NCBI GenBank assembly: GCA_040387195.1
Contig: JAZKEF010000013.1
Span: 124,001 to 188,000, forward strand
Direction: 5' to 3'
DNA from: UKL13-3 sp040387195
GTDB lineage: Bacteria > Bacteroidota > Bacteroidia > UKL13-3
Length of the DNA: 64,000 nt
Shown here piece by piece: positions 50,500-59,097 of the stretch. Below the pieces are notes generated by a model. The model worked only from the letters and a program-made list of their open reading frames with translations. It ran no database searches and had not been told where the DNA came from. Position numbers and translations under genes: made by a program. How positions within the stretch are numbered: position 1 is the first letter of the stretch; each line of letters begins with the position of its first letter.

Positions 50500-51155
50500 C
50501 GCGTAAACGCATACTGGATCAGATTAGCACCCATTTGCAATGCTCGTTGTCTCACCGGTTCCGGGTCATTGTATATGTCCTGATCTTCCCATCCATTTCC
50601 CAAATCACATTCATAACTGTAAAAACAAACCAGGCGGCCTTTGTAAATAAGACCAAAACCTTGTGGTGTTTTTCCTTCATGCTCATGCACCTTAGGAAGC
50701 CCTTTGTCGAAATTGTAAGACTGGTGGTAGATGGGATGCGAAAAAGGCAACTCCACAAACTCCAGTTCAGGAAACACTTTTTTCATTTCACGTCTCAGGA
50801 ATTTATCCAGACCAAAGTTATCATCGGCATGTAAAAAACCGCCTGCAATTAAATAGTTGCGCAGGTTTTCTGCTTCCTGGTTGCTGAGAACGATATTGCC
50901 ATGACCCGTGAGGTGAATAAACGGATAGTTCAATATATCCGGGCTGCCGGCTTCCACAATGTCTTCCTCCGCAGCAATATTGGTTCCTATTTTTTGGTTG
51001 CAGAATTTGATAAGGTTAGGGAGCGATGTTTTATTGGCATACCAATCACCACCACCATTGTATTTAAGTTTGGCAATCTTAAGGGTAGGAGGTGCAAAGT
51101 TGATATTCACCAACAGCACCAACAGCAAACATATCAGGAGGGGAATCCGTTTCAT
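50496..51155 (-). CDS. Exported DUF4159 domain protein
   Basis: 219 aa from ATG 51155 with signal peptide KRIPLLICLLLVLLVNINFA. The DUF4159 domain spans most of the rest: KIAKLKYNGGGDWYANKT, YPFIHLTGHGNIVLSNQEAENLRNYLIAGGFLHADDNFG, LPFSHPIYHQSY and the C-terminal GWEDQDIYNDPE. The domain has a flavodoxin/GATase-like fold and unknown function; related proteins occur near MoxR/von Willebrand gene sets, which are absent here. The frame stays open to 51212, overlapping the next gene, so the shorter start is preferred. Confidence 0.87.
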   Translation of the reverse strand: MKRIPLLICLLLVLLVNINFAPPTLKIAKLKYNGGGDWYANKTSLPNLIKFCNQKIGTNIAAEEDIVEAGSPDILNYPFIHLTGHGNIVLSNQEAENLRNYLIAGGFLHADDNFGLDKFLRREMKKVFPELEFVELPFSHPIYHQSYNFDKGLPKVHEHEGKTPQGFGLIYKGRLVCFYSYECDLGNGWEDQDIYNDPEPVRQRALQMGANLIQYAFTR

Positions 51156-51181
51156 ATCAGGTATCGTTTTCAATCGTATTA

Positions 51182-51931
51182 TTAAAAAGTGTGTTGCCAC
51201 ATGAGTCCGCAATAACGGTTTCCAATATTAGGCAAAAGTGCGCTCTTTTTTTCGAACCACTTTCCTGTGTACTTATGCCGGTGGGTGAGATAAACCAGTT
51301 TAGTGCTCAATATTCCGATGCCGGCACCCACCAGCACATCGTTAAACCAATGCTCATTATTGGCAATCCGCAGTGTGCCTACCGCAGTAGCAGCCGAGTA
51401 TCCCGCAATGCTGATCCAGGCACTTTGGTCTTTAAATTCTTCATGCAATACAGTAGCGTAGGCAAAAGCAAAGGCAGTATGTGAAGACGGAAAGGAAAGA
51501 TCTTCTGTTTCATCCGGACGTTGTTCCCTGACGAGGTATTTTAATCCATACACAGTTGCCAGGGTTAGGGCTGAGGTTTTTGCAAAAAGAATGGTTTGAT
51601 TCAACGGATCATTTGTTCCGGGAATTTTAAGCAAGTCTAATGCATACACAGTAACTGCCGGGGTAAATACAAGATAATCATCAAGGGTGGTGTGGAAATC
51701 AGCGAAATGTTCCATTCTATATTGCTGCACACTTTCACTGCTGGGAAATCCGTTATTACCGCTGCACCAAAGACCATATGAAATAAGTACTAAAGGTGCA
51801 ATATAGCCGGTTGGTTTAGTAGCAGTGAGGTTTTTGTCCAGTGGGAGTTTTTTCTGACAATAAGACGGATGGGTAATAAGAAGACAAACCACAGGAACAA
51901 TATATTTAATATGTTGAATGAAACAATTCAT
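51182..51931 (-). CDS. PAP2-family phosphatase (membrane)
   Basis: 249 aa from ATG 51931. A signal peptide or first membrane helix is followed by further hydrophobic helices. The phosphatidic-acid phosphatase signature is complete: K-x6-R-P in KYLVREQRPDE, SFPSSHTA, and R-x5-H-x3-D in RIANNEHWFNDV. It is expected to dephosphorylate a lipid phosphate or undecaprenyl pyrophosphate on the outer face of the inner membrane. Its start lies 3 bases after the rsmE stop, so it belongs to the same operon. Confidence 0.88.
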   Translation of the reverse strand: MNCFIQHIKYIVPVVCLLITHPSYCQKKLPLDKNLTATKPTGYIAPLVLISYGLWCSGNNGFPSSESVQQYRMEHFADFHTTLDDYLVFTPAVTVYALDLLKIPGTNDPLNQTILFAKTSALTLATVYGLKYLVREQRPDETEDLSFPSSHTAFAFAYATVLHEEFKDQSAWISIAGYSAATAVGTLRIANNEHWFNDVLVGAGIGILSTKLVYLTHRHKYTGKWFEKKSALLPNIGNRYCGLMWQHTF

Positions 51932-51934
51932 CAA

Positions 51935-52648
51935 CTACGAGCGGATTGCTTTTACCGACATGCAGGCAAACATTGCCGCGGTTTCGGTGCGTAAAATACT
52001 GTTGCCTAACGATACAGGTTGAAACCCTGCCATTGAGGCTTGTTCCACTTCAGTTGATGTAAAATCTCCTTCGGGACCGATCAGCACAGTGATCCGCTGA
52101 AACGCAGCAGTAGCAGTCATTAACTTATGCGAGAGCAACGTTGTGTCTGGAGTTTCGCACCACGCTATGTAAGCATTATCCGATTGATGGGATAACAGTG
52201 CAGCAGATAGTTTTTGCACCGGATTCACTTTAGGCAAAAACCATTGTTTGCTTTGTTTCATGGCACTGATAGTGATCTTTTCACAACGTTCCATATTTAC
52301 CTTGGCCCGTTCGCTGTTTGCTGTTTCAATAAAGGATATTTCATCAATGCCTGCCTCTGTTGCTTTTTCAATGAACCATTCAATCCTGTCCATGTTTTTG
52401 GTGGGAGCAACTAACATATGCAGATAATAGTTTCTGGAAAGGATATGCTGGGTGCGGCTATTCAGTTGAAGCAAACATTTTTTAGGATGGTCATCGGCAA
52501 TGGTGGCAATTGCTTGCATTCCCTTTCCATCGGCCAAATGCACTTCATCACCTTTTTTCATTCGAAGTACCCGAATACAATGTTTCGATTCTTCTTCGTT
52601 TAAAAATAGTTCGTCAACAGAAAGGTTGGGCTGGTAAAAAACATGCAT
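51935..52648 (-). CDS. rsmE: 16S rRNA (uracil(1498)-N3)-methyltransferase RsmE
   Basis: 237 aa SPOUT-class methyltransferase modifying U1498 in 16S rRNA using SAM. The N-terminal PUA-like domain (about 1-70) includes HCIRVLRMKKGDEVHLADGKG. The C-terminal knot domain has IEWFIEKATEAGIDEI, ERAKVNMERCEKITISAMKQS, VLIGPEGDFTSTEVE and SLGNSILRTETA, the family signature. It is the upstream gene of the pair with PAP2. Normal length. Confidence 0.95.
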   Translation of the reverse strand: MHVFYQPNLSVDELFLNEEESKHCIRVLRMKKGDEVHLADGKGMQAIATIADDHPKKCLLQLNSRTQHILSRNYYLHMLVAPTKNMDRIEWFIEKATEAGIDEISFIETANSERAKVNMERCEKITISAMKQSKQWFLPKVNPVQKLSAALLSHQSDNAYIAWCETPDTTLLSHKLMTATAAFQRITVLIGPEGDFTSTEVEQASMAGFQPVSLGNSILRTETAAMFACMSVKAIRS

Positions 52649-52777
52649 GAAACAAAACTACACAAATCACTGCATATTTTGAGGCGGGATTGTTGTACAC
52701 GAAGGCACAAAAGGCAAAATGGGAGGAAAGAGTACAAAGGAAGAAGCAGGTAATGGAAATTCGAAAAAAGAAACAGC

Positions 52778-52810
52778 GGACTATCGACCACGGACCATCG
52801 ACCATGGACC
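52778..52810. repeat. ACCATGGAC/ATCGACC tandem motif, copy 2
   Basis: GGACTATCGACCACGGACC then ATCGACCATGGACC. It shares its units with 44725-44758. It lies between the rsmE start and the 3' end of the MATE gene. Nothing else is seen in 52649-52840. Confidence 0.6.
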
Positions 52811-52840
52811 TTCCTCTGCTTCTCCCGCGCCTCTGCGTTA

Positions 52841-54241
52841 TTATACCTGTACCTCTTTCCATTTCCCTTTCCTGAAATAATACCAGGCAATTAACGCAAT
52901 GGCAGTTTCGGCAACAGGAATGGCAATGAAAGCGCCCGAAGCCTTTAAATCCAAACCTTTTGCAAGTAAATAGGCAAGTGGGATCTGAAATAACCAAAAA
53001 CCCACAAAGTTAATAATGGTAGGTGTACGGGTATCACCGGCACCGTTTAATGCCTGAGTCATTACCATACCTATTCCATAAAAAACATAACCCATACCAA
53101 TAATTTTAAGCGCATCGGCACCGTAATCTATAATGGCGGGATCCTGCGTAAACAAACCGATAATGGGACGTGAGCAGAAGGTAAACAATACCATCACCAG
53201 ACTCATAAATATAGCATTGTATTTTGCGGTTAACCACACACTCTGTACTGCACGTTCGGTTTGTTTGGCGCCAAGGTTTTGCCCCACAAGCGTGGCTGCT
53301 GCATTACTCAATCCCCATGCCGGCAAAATGAAAAACACAACATTACGTATGGCTATCTGGTAACCTGCCGAAGCTGTTGTTCCACCTGTTTCGGCTACAA
53401 GGCGTGCAAGTACAATCCAGCTGCCACTTGCAATAATAAACTGTAATGTTGCAGGCCAGGCAATGGTAACAATGGATTTGATAATTGGAAAGTCGAAGGA
53501 GAAATGTTGTTTGGTAAACTGGAGTATACCGTTGCCTTTTACCAAATGATAAGCTTGGTACAATACTCCGGAGCTGCGTCCTATCACCGTTGCAATGGCT
53601 GCACCTTTCAGTCCCCAAAAATGTATGAACACCGGACAAAGAATAATATTTACAATACTGGCCATCCACAAACTTTTCATGGCCATGGCCGCATCACCGG
53701 CACCGCGAAAAATTCCATTCATCAAGAATAGCAGGATAATGGCCATACTTCCACCCAGCATGATTTGTGTAAAGATACTTCCATCCCTCACCACGTCTTC
53801 ACTTGCTCCCATCAACCGCAGTACATCACTAGCATACACCATTCCAATCATGCTCAACACAAGCGTAACCACAAAAGCAATGATTAACGATTGTGCTCCG
53901 GCATGTGCTGCGGCTTCCGGATTTTTTTCACCAATCCTTCGCGCTACAACTGCAGTTGCCGCTGTACTCAGTCCAATGGCTATAGAGTAAATAATGGTGA
54001 TAACAGATTCGGTGAGCCCTACTGTTGCAATCGCATTTTCTCCGAGTTTACTTACAAAAAACATGTCGACAACCGCAAATACACTTTCCAGACTTAATTC
54101 CAGGATCATCGGAATAGCCAGTAAAAATACTGCTTTGCGGATGCTTCCCTGAGTATAATCAAGTTCTTCTCCGCTAAGCGATTGTTTGATAATGCCAAAA
54201 AAAGTGGTTCGTTTGGTGGTGGTGTTTACTGGTTGGTCCAT
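52841..54241 (-). CDS. MATE family efflux transporter
   Basis: 466 aa with twelve predicted membrane helices. It is a multidrug and toxin extrusion protein, normally exchanging cations for H+ or Na+. Family features are AIPMILELSLESVFAVVDMFFVSKLGENAIATVGL in the first helices and the symmetric second half with YQIAIRNVVFFILPAWGLSNAAATLVGQNLGAKQ. The NorM-like length is usual. It is followed 15 bases later upstream (54257) by the DoxX gene in the same orientation, so transcription may be shared. The substrate is unknown. Confidence 0.94.
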   Translation of the reverse strand: MDQPVNTTTKRTTFFGIIKQSLSGEELDYTQGSIRKAVFLLAIPMILELSLESVFAVVDMFFVSKLGENAIATVGLTESVITIIYSIAIGLSTAATAVVARRIGEKNPEAAAHAGAQSLIIAFVVTLVLSMIGMVYASDVLRLMGASEDVVRDGSIFTQIMLGGSMAIILLFLMNGIFRGAGDAAMAMKSLWMASIVNIILCPVFIHFWGLKGAAIATVIGRSSGVLYQAYHLVKGNGILQFTKQHFSFDFPIIKSIVTIAWPATLQFIIASGSWIVLARLVAETGGTTASAGYQIAIRNVVFFILPAWGLSNAAATLVGQNLGAKQTERAVQSVWLTAKYNAIFMSLVMVLFTFCSRPIIGLFTQDPAIIDYGADALKIIGMGYVFYGIGMVMTQALNGAGDTRTPTIINFVGFWLFQIPLAYLLAKGLDLKASGAFIAIPVAETAIALIAWYYFRKGKWKEVQV

Positions 54242-54256
54242 GCTGGTAGCTGTGCT

Positions 54257-54637
54257 TTAAGCGGTTGCTTTCGCTTGTAATCGTTTGTGGTAAAAAAAGT
54301 AAGAAAGTGCTCCCGGTACAAAGAAAATTAACATCGGCAAACACATCAGCAAAGGTGTGCCCAACAAGTACATGGAGACAGTTGCAAGAATCAGGTCATA
54401 GAAAAGTCCCGCGAAGGCCCATTCGGTAACACGAGGAAATCCTGGAATAAGTATTCCGATAACTCCCAGTACTTTTACGACCCCAAGAAACTGTATGATG
54501 TATTCAGGGTATTTCAATTGTTTGGAAATAAGATCAACCGACTCGGGTGTGACCATTATATGTTGAATCCCGGAAAGCAGCATCATGAGGCCAAAAAGTC
54601 CGGTAAAAATCCAGTAGTAAATATTTAGTCTTTTCAT
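54257..54637 (-). CDS. DoxX family membrane protein
   Basis: 126 aa with four membrane helices: YYWIFTGLFGLMMLLSGIQHI; YPEYIIQFLGVVKVLGVIGIL; VTEWAFAGLFYDLILATVS; LLMCLPMLIFFVPGALSYFFY. The phrase ISKQLKYPEYIIQFLGVVKVLG is typical of DoxX-like proteins, some of which are linked to oxidative stress. It heads the MATE gene. It belongs to a cluster of SRPBCC/VOC genes upstream, a combination common in Bacteroidota. Confidence 0.88.
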   Translation of the reverse strand: MKRLNIYYWIFTGLFGLMMLLSGIQHIMVTPESVDLISKQLKYPEYIIQFLGVVKVLGVIGILIPGFPRVTEWAFAGLFYDLILATVSMYLLGTPLLMCLPMLIFFVPGALSYFFYHKRLQAKATA

Positions 54638-54688
54638 AGTAGTGTGTAGTTATTAAGTTATTGTGTGTATTGAGTTATTGAAGAAGAG

Positions 54689-54722
54689 GCAGCTTCGTCC
54701 GGTGGTTTTCGGACGAAGCTGC
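54689..54722. repeat. Perfect 13-bp inverted repeat
   Basis: GCAGCTTCGTCCG (54689-54701) and CGGACGAAGCTGC (54710-54722) with an 8-base loop, extended by GAGG...CCTC pairs. There is no T run on either strand, so it is unlike a standard terminator. A GTTATTGAG tract at 54645-54680, related to 7693, precedes it. Confidence 0.6.
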
Positions 54723-54795
54723 TGTCCTCATTTCTTAATCCCTTAATTCTTTTTCGAATTTCGGATATAAGCATTCAATATTTTTTCTCAGGTTG

Positions 54796-55323
54796 TTATT
54801 TCTCCATGATGGCTTTGATGTTGTTCAACCCATCCTGCATGGGTGTACCAATCATCATATCATTGCACAGCGACATAATGTTCATTGGATAAGGAGAAGA
54901 ACCACTAAAGGTGTTCCGCACAATGGTATGTGTGCTGTCGATACTTTCAAATGTTACATCATTGGTAGCCAAACCTTCGAATGGTTTGATGAAATGAAGT
55001 TCACAGGCAATCTTAGCTCCTGGTTCCAGCGCAACTATTTTTTGCTCGCCTTTTCCGGTTACTTCACTGTCCCAGTGCCATGCCGAACCAACTTCTCCGT
55101 CTGTTCCGGTTATTTCCATCTTTGCCAGGGTATCCATTTTGTACCAGGCGCTCCATTCAACTTGGTTGCTGTGCATGCGCATGTAATTATATACATCCAT
55201 GGCGGGCCTGTTGATGGTAACTTCTTTTGTTAATGAATAGGACTTGTCCATAATGGCTGCTGCAATAAGCACCAGTGCAACAATCCCGATAATTACGAAT
55301 AAAATGTACTTTAGTATTTTCAT
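54796..55323 (-). CDS. SRPBCC (START/polyketide-cyclase-like) membrane-anchored protein
   Basis: 175 aa from ATG 55323. An N-terminal hydrophobic helix (LKYILFVIIGIVALVLIAAAI) is followed by DKSYSLTKEVTINRPAMDVYNYMR and WSAWYKMDTLAKMEITG, the beginning of an SRPBCC helix-grip fold. The end PMNIMSLCNDMMIGTPMQDGL is typical of the polyketide cyclase-like group. It probably binds a hydrophobic ligand at the membrane. It shares orientation with the VOC/SRPBCC cluster at 55464-57173 but is separated from it by 140 bases. Confidence 0.87.
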   Translation of the reverse strand: MKILKYILFVIIGIVALVLIAAAIMDKSYSLTKEVTINRPAMDVYNYMRMHSNQVEWSAWYKMDTLAKMEITGTDGEVGSAWHWDSEVTGKGEQKIVALEPGAKIACELHFIKPFEGLATNDVTFESIDSTHTIVRNTFSGSSPYPMNIMSLCNDMMIGTPMQDGLNNIKAIMEK

Positions 55324-55463
55324 GATAAAATGGTTTAAAAAGGTAATATATAATTTTTTGGTCAATTGGTTATTAAGTCAGAAAAAGTTGGTAACAGATC
55401 CTTAGTACACGAAACAGTGTATGCAGCAAAACCCTCAGCAAAAAAAACAACATGGTACAGCCG

Positions 55464-55901
55464 TTATTGTTGAGTGGATGCAGCATGATACAGCAGCCAG
55501 TGTATCCCGAACCGGTCCGTAAGGTTTCCAAACCACTCACCAAAAAATGTTTGATGAATGGGGTCGTTTTGGGTCCCTCCCTGTGAGAGTGTTGTATACA
55601 GTTGTTCCATCTGTTGCAGATTATTGCATTGAAGGTATAAGGATACCGCATTTCCGTGTACCAACCCTTCATCCGGAACAATATCTGTAGCCATTAGCGT
55701 GAGCATGGAGTGTTTGAGCTGTGCCAGCAGCACATACTTTCCTGCATTGGCCGGCAACCTATCGGCCACGGGCGAGTCGCTCAGGGTTACAAACGATAAG
55801 GTTCCTCCCAGACACTGTTGGTAAAATACCATAGCCTCCCTGCAGTTTCCGGCAAAGGTAAGATACGCACACAAAGAAGGTATGTCAGCTGTTTCAGGCA
55901 T
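55464..55901 (-). CDS. VOC family protein (PhnB-like)
   Basis: 145 aa with the beta-alpha-beta-beta-beta repeats of vicinal-oxygen-chelate proteins: CAYLTFAGNCREAMVFYQQCLGG, ADRLPANAGKYVLLAQLKHSMLTLMATD and EQLYTTLSQGG...DRFGIHWLLYH. The PhnB/glyoxalase-like group usually lacks a proven enzyme activity. It overlaps the upstream VOC gene by 8 bases, so they are translationally coupled. Confidence 0.88.
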   Translation of the reverse strand: MPETADIPSLCAYLTFAGNCREAMVFYQQCLGGTLSFVTLSDSPVADRLPANAGKYVLLAQLKHSMLTLMATDIVPDEGLVHGNAVSLYLQCNNLQQMEQLYTTLSQGGTQNDPIHQTFFGEWFGNLTDRFGIHWLLYHAASTQQ

Positions 55902-56316
55902 TCTTCAATGCTTCGATGTCGAATTTTTTCATTTTCATAAAAGCCTGCACCACCCGTTGACCTTTCTCCGGATCCGACATCAGCTTTCCTAAAATGGTGG
56001 GAACAACCTGCCACGATACACCAAACTTGTCTTTCAGCCAACCGCACATGCTTTCCTGTCCGCCTTCGGTAAGTTTGTTCCAGTAGTAATCAATTTCTTC
56101 CTGCGTTTCGCAATCAATTACAAACGAAACGGCTTCGGTAAACGCAAAGTGAGGTCCGCCATTTAATCCCATAAATTGTTTACCGTTTAGGTCAAACATT
56201 ACCACCATCGGTGAAGTGCTTTTGATGGATGAATTGGGAAATACGGAACAGTAAAAAGTAGCAGCAGCTTCGGCTTGGCCATCAAACCACAGGCATGGGT
56301 ATAGTTCATTTTTCAT
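55894..56316 (-). CDS. VOC family protein (3-demethylubiquinone methyltransferase-like, PhnB)
   Basis: 140 aa from ATG 56316. The family sequence is clear: YPCLWFDGQAEAAATFYCSVFPNSS, VMFDLNGKQFMGLNGGPHFAFTEAVSF and MCGWLKDKFGVSWQVVP. Despite the old name, no methyltransferase motif is present. The stop overlaps the next VOC gene by 8 bases. It starts 14 bases after the SRPBCC stop. All point to one operon from 57173 down to 55464. Confidence 0.9.
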   Translation of the reverse strand: MKNELYPCLWFDGQAEAAATFYCSVFPNSSIKSTSPMVVMFDLNGKQFMGLNGGPHFAFTEAVSFVIDCETQEEIDYYWNKLTEGGQESMCGWLKDKFGVSWQVVPTILGKLMSDPEKGQRVVQAFMKMKKFDIEALKNA

Positions 56317-56330
56317 AGCAATTGAATGAA

Positions 56331-57173
56331 TTAGTGTATTTCGGTGTATTGTTTGAAATTCTGAAGAATGGCCATCCATCCACCATATTGCAGGTCGTAG
56401 CTGTTTTCATTTTCAGGGTCGAATGTTTCAGTAATTTTGGTGGTATCATCCATTGTTGTGAAAACAACAGTAACCTTCCTGCCATCACTCATTTCATACG
56501 CAATTTTTTGATGTGTATCCACCACAGAATAATCTCCGCCAAAATCAAACCCGAAACTTCCGTCCTTGGCTTCCATGCGGGATAAAAATTTACCACCTAC
56601 ACGTAAATCATTTTCCGCTATTGGTGTATGCCAGTCGGGTGAAGCGGTGTTCCATACTTTTATGTGCTCCGGGTCGGCCCAGTAGTCCCATACCTTTTCA
56701 ACCGGAGCTTTCACCGTTGTTTCAATGGTAATGGCAAATTGTTCTGCACGTTTTTTAACAACCGCAAGTGCCTTAGGGAATACTTCCGAGAAATCATCCA
56801 ACGGATCGTCCGATGCCCCCAGCTCAACAGTGAGGGTGGTTATGCCATTCGACTCAACAAGTGTATAACTTTCTGTTGCACCTTTCCAAGCAGCAGCGGC
56901 CGGATCATTCTCCAACGGTGCAAAATTTTTGAGTGAGCCCTGGTGGGTGAATAACATTTTTTCATTTGGAACCAACGCTGTAATGATGCTATCAATTCCT
57001 TCACCTTGCGGAGAAAGAAATTGAATGCGGCTTCCAAGTTGCCAGTCCGAAACTGCGTACGAACCCGGATGAAAGACCGAAGTCCATTGTCGGTAGTTGT
57101 AATCGTTCCATAACGTAAACCATACTTTGGCAGCATTTGCTTCAATGGTTGTTGAAAAGGTTAGTGTTTTCAT
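56331..57173 (-). CDS. Two-domain SRPBCC (AHSA1-like) protein
   Basis: 280 aa containing two helix-grip domains. The first (about 1-135) starts FSTTIEANAAKVWFTLWNDYNYRQW; the second (about 140-280) starts ITIETTVKAPVEKVWDYWADPEHIKVW and ends WMAILQNFKQYTEIH. Most AHSA1-like proteins hold one domain, so this is an internal duplication or fusion. Ligand and role are unknown. It is the first gene of the operon and is divergent from the AraC regulator, with 132 bases between start codons. Confidence 0.9.
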   Translation of the reverse strand: MKTLTFSTTIEANAAKVWFTLWNDYNYRQWTSVFHPGSYAVSDWQLGSRIQFLSPQGEGIDSIITALVPNEKMLFTHQGSLKNFAPLENDPAAAAWKGATESYTLVESNGITTLTVELGASDDPLDDFSEVFPKALAVVKKRAEQFAITIETTVKAPVEKVWDYWADPEHIKVWNTASPDWHTPIAENDLRVGGKFLSRMEAKDGSFGFDFGGDYSVVDTHQKIAYEMSDGRKVTVVFTTMDDTTKITETFDPENENSYDLQYGGWMAILQNFKQYTEIH

Positions 57174-57277
57174 ATTCGTGTTTAGTGTTTGTTTGCTGAT
57201 ACAAACTTACAGGGAAGCCCAAAAGGTACTGCTATGCAAAAACGACTATGAAAGGGGGTGAAAATGACAAAAGTTAG

Positions 57278-57285
57278 TATGTTTG
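57278..57285 (+). promoter_or_regulatory. -7 element TATGTTTG of the AraC-family regulator gene
   Basis: TATGTTTG fits TAnnTTTG and lies 20 bases before ATG 57306. No -33 partner was found. Because it lies inside the longer frame that starts at 57258, it supports 57306 as the true start. Confidence 0.45.
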
Positions 57286-57305
57286 TTTGCCGAACCAAAT
57301 TAATT

Positions 57306-58277
57306 ATGAAGCGTATTTCCGTTTATGTACCGCAAAGTGCGGTAATCGAAGCCATTACACCTCCATACAGGTTGTTTAAAACAGCAAACGATTTTTTGCA
57401 GTCGTTTGGGAAACAACCATTGTTTGAAGTAGAGTATGTAGGTCTGCACAAACAGGTTCAGGCCAATGATGGAGAATATATGGTGAGGGTAAACCGATTA
57501 TTGCACGAAGTAACAGAAACGGATCTGATCGTTATTCCCGCCTTATACGGACATATGCCCGATGCTGTTGAACAGAACCGTGTGGCTATTCCTTGGATTC
57601 AGCAGATGCATGCTGCGGGTGCCGAAGTAGCTAGTTTGTGTGCCGGTTCTTTTTTGCTGGGAGCTACAGGATTGGTGGATTATAAGAAATGTTCAAGCCA
57701 TTGGGCGCATTATCAGGAGTTCAGGGAGATGTATCCAACGGTAGAAATTGTGGAAGGATCGGTAATTACGGATGAAGGAAAAATATACAGCAGCGGTGGA
57801 GCCAATTCGTTGTGGAATTTATTGTTGTATTTGCTCGAGAAATATACCGACAGGGATACCGCCATCTTAGCGGCTAAATATTTTGCCATTGATATTGACC
57901 GCGATAATCAAAATGCATTTACCATTTTCACCGGACAAAAAGATCATGGTGATGAAGCAGTGTTGAAAGCACAACAACTCATCGAGCAGGATTATGCTTC
58001 ACGCGTAACCATTGATGAAATTGCCGATAAGGTAAATGTGAGTAAGCGGAGTTTTGAAAGACGTTTCAAATTGGCTACACGCAATACGTTGGTTGAATAC
58101 CTGCAACGGGTACGCATTGAAGCTGCCAAAAGAAGATTTGAAGCGTCACGTAAAAATGTAGCCGAGGTAATGTTTGATGTAGGGTACACCGATACCAAAT
58201 CCTTCCGGGATGTATTTAAAAAGGTTACCGGACTTACTCCGGTGGAATACCGCAATAAATACAGCAAACCCTTATAA
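57306..58277 (+). CDS. GlxA-type transcriptional regulator (DJ-1/PfpI domain plus AraC HTH)
   Basis: 323 aa from ATG 57306. The N-terminal DJ-1/PfpI (GATase1-like) domain (about 1-190) starts KRISVYVPQSAVIEAI and contains the elbow Cys in VASLCAGSFLLGATGLVDYKKCSSHW. The C-terminal AraC domain (about 225-320) has two helix-turn-helix units: TIDEIADKVNVSKRSFERRF and VAEVMFDVGYTDTKSFRDVFKK. This GlxA-like arrangement senses small molecules. It is divergent from the SRPBCC/VOC operon, which it probably regulates. The inducer is unknown. Confidence 0.92.
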   Translation: MKRISVYVPQSAVIEAITPPYRLFKTANDFLQSFGKQPLFEVEYVGLHKQVQANDGEYMVRVNRLLHEVTETDLIVIPALYGHMPDAVEQNRVAIPWIQQMHAAGAEVASLCAGSFLLGATGLVDYKKCSSHWAHYQEFREMYPTVEIVEGSVITDEGKIYSSGGANSLWNLLLYLLEKYTDRDTAILAAKYFAIDIDRDNQNAFTIFTGQKDHGDEAVLKAQQLIEQDYASRVTIDEIADKVNVSKRSFERRFKLATRNTLVEYLQRVRIEAAKRRFEASRKNVAEVMFDVGYTDTKSFRDVFKKVTGLTPVEYRNKYSKPL

Positions 58278-58358
58278 ATACTGATTTGTGATTTTGGATT
58301 TGCAATGAAAGAGCGAGGATTCCAATTTTCAAATCCAAAATCTCAATTCTCAAATTAC

Positions 58359-58625
58359 TTAGTGGTCTTTTTTAAGTTTATCCAAATCAGGAGTGGCGTT
58401 TAATTTGGAAAGATAATTCATGGTGCCGTGTTTGTACCACACGGTTGTTGCCCATGTAATGCCTCCGAGCAACCCGATGCCCGCAACAATAATTCCTGCA
58501 GCCAAACCTGCATCGTTATTCCACTTCAGGTAGATCAATCCCCCGATAAAGGAGTCGATAATAAGGGGAGAGGCTACGATCTTGATCCAGCCAATTATTT
58601 CAATTAGAAATGCAATGATTCTCAT
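58359..58625 (-). CDS. Small membrane protein, unknown function
   Basis: 88 aa with two hydrophobic segments: IIAFLIEIIGWIKIVASPLIIDSFIGGLIYL, which may form a re-entrant or one helix pair, and GLAAGIIVAGIGLLGGITWATTVWY. The tail NYLSKLNATPDLDKLKKDH is soluble. No family was recognised. It is divergent from nothing and lies alone between AraC and the terminator of the ABM genes. It probably has its own promoter. Confidence 0.7.
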   Translation of the reverse strand: MRIIAFLIEIIGWIKIVASPLIIDSFIGGLIYLKWNNDAGLAAGIIVAGIGLLGGITWATTVWYKHGTMNYLSKLNATPDLDKLKKDH

Positions 58626-58660
58626 AGGGGAAATATTTTAACCAAGGTAAACAATCCTCC

Positions 58661-58739
58661 CTAAAAACAAAAAAGGATACCGTAATACAAGACAGCTGCA
58701 TCTTACTGCTCATCCTGTATCCGGCATCCTGTATCCTTT
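58661..58739 (-). terminator. Terminator of the ABM-like gene pair (minus strand)
   Basis: On the minus strand AAAGGATAC (58731-58739 plus) pairs with GTATCCTTT (58672-58680 plus), followed by TTTTGTTTTT. The large loop contains two direct repeats of CATCCTGTATCC read on the plus strand. The stem is short for the loop size, so confidence is moderate. Confidence 0.55.
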
Positions 58740-58751
58740 GAGTAGAGGATT

Positions 58752-59096
58752 TTAGTTGAGTTTGTCGAGCATTTGTACGTTTAATGTTCCGTTGTCACCT
58801 TGTTTTTGTCGCACAGCCTTAAGCTTTAAAATAAAATCATGTGCAGCTTGCGCATTTTCTGCTTCTTCAATAATGGTGAGCATATTGGGGTTTTCGGGAG
58901 AAGCACAAATGCTGATAACCTTGATGCCTGCTTTTTCCCTTATGGCAGCACCGGAGTCAAAGTTCTTTTTCCAGGTATCGAAATCTTTCACTTCAATGGT
59001 AACCAACAATACAACTTTACCATTGTTGAATGGTGTGCCTGCCAATGCCACAGCAAATGAAGTGGCAAATGCGAATAATAAGAATAGGTTTTTCAT
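58752..59096 (-). CDS. Secreted ABM-like (dimeric alpha-beta barrel) protein
   Basis: 114 aa with a signal peptide (KNLFLLFAFATSFAVALAG). The mature region VVLLVTIEVKDFDTWKKNFDSGAAIREKAGIKVISICASPENPNMLTIIEEAENAQAAHDF matches the 59098 protein along its length, so these are paralogues, one exported and one cytoplasmic. The fold resembles small antibiotic-biosynthesis-monooxygenase or DUF3764-like proteins. No catalytic residues are evident. It starts 1 base after the preceding gene's stop. Confidence 0.8.
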   Translation of the reverse strand: MKNLFLLFAFATSFAVALAGTPFNNGKVVLLVTIEVKDFDTWKKNFDSGAAIREKAGIKVISICASPENPNMLTIIEEAENAQAAHDFILKLKAVRQKQGDNGTLNVQMLDKLN

Positions 59097-59097
59097 A

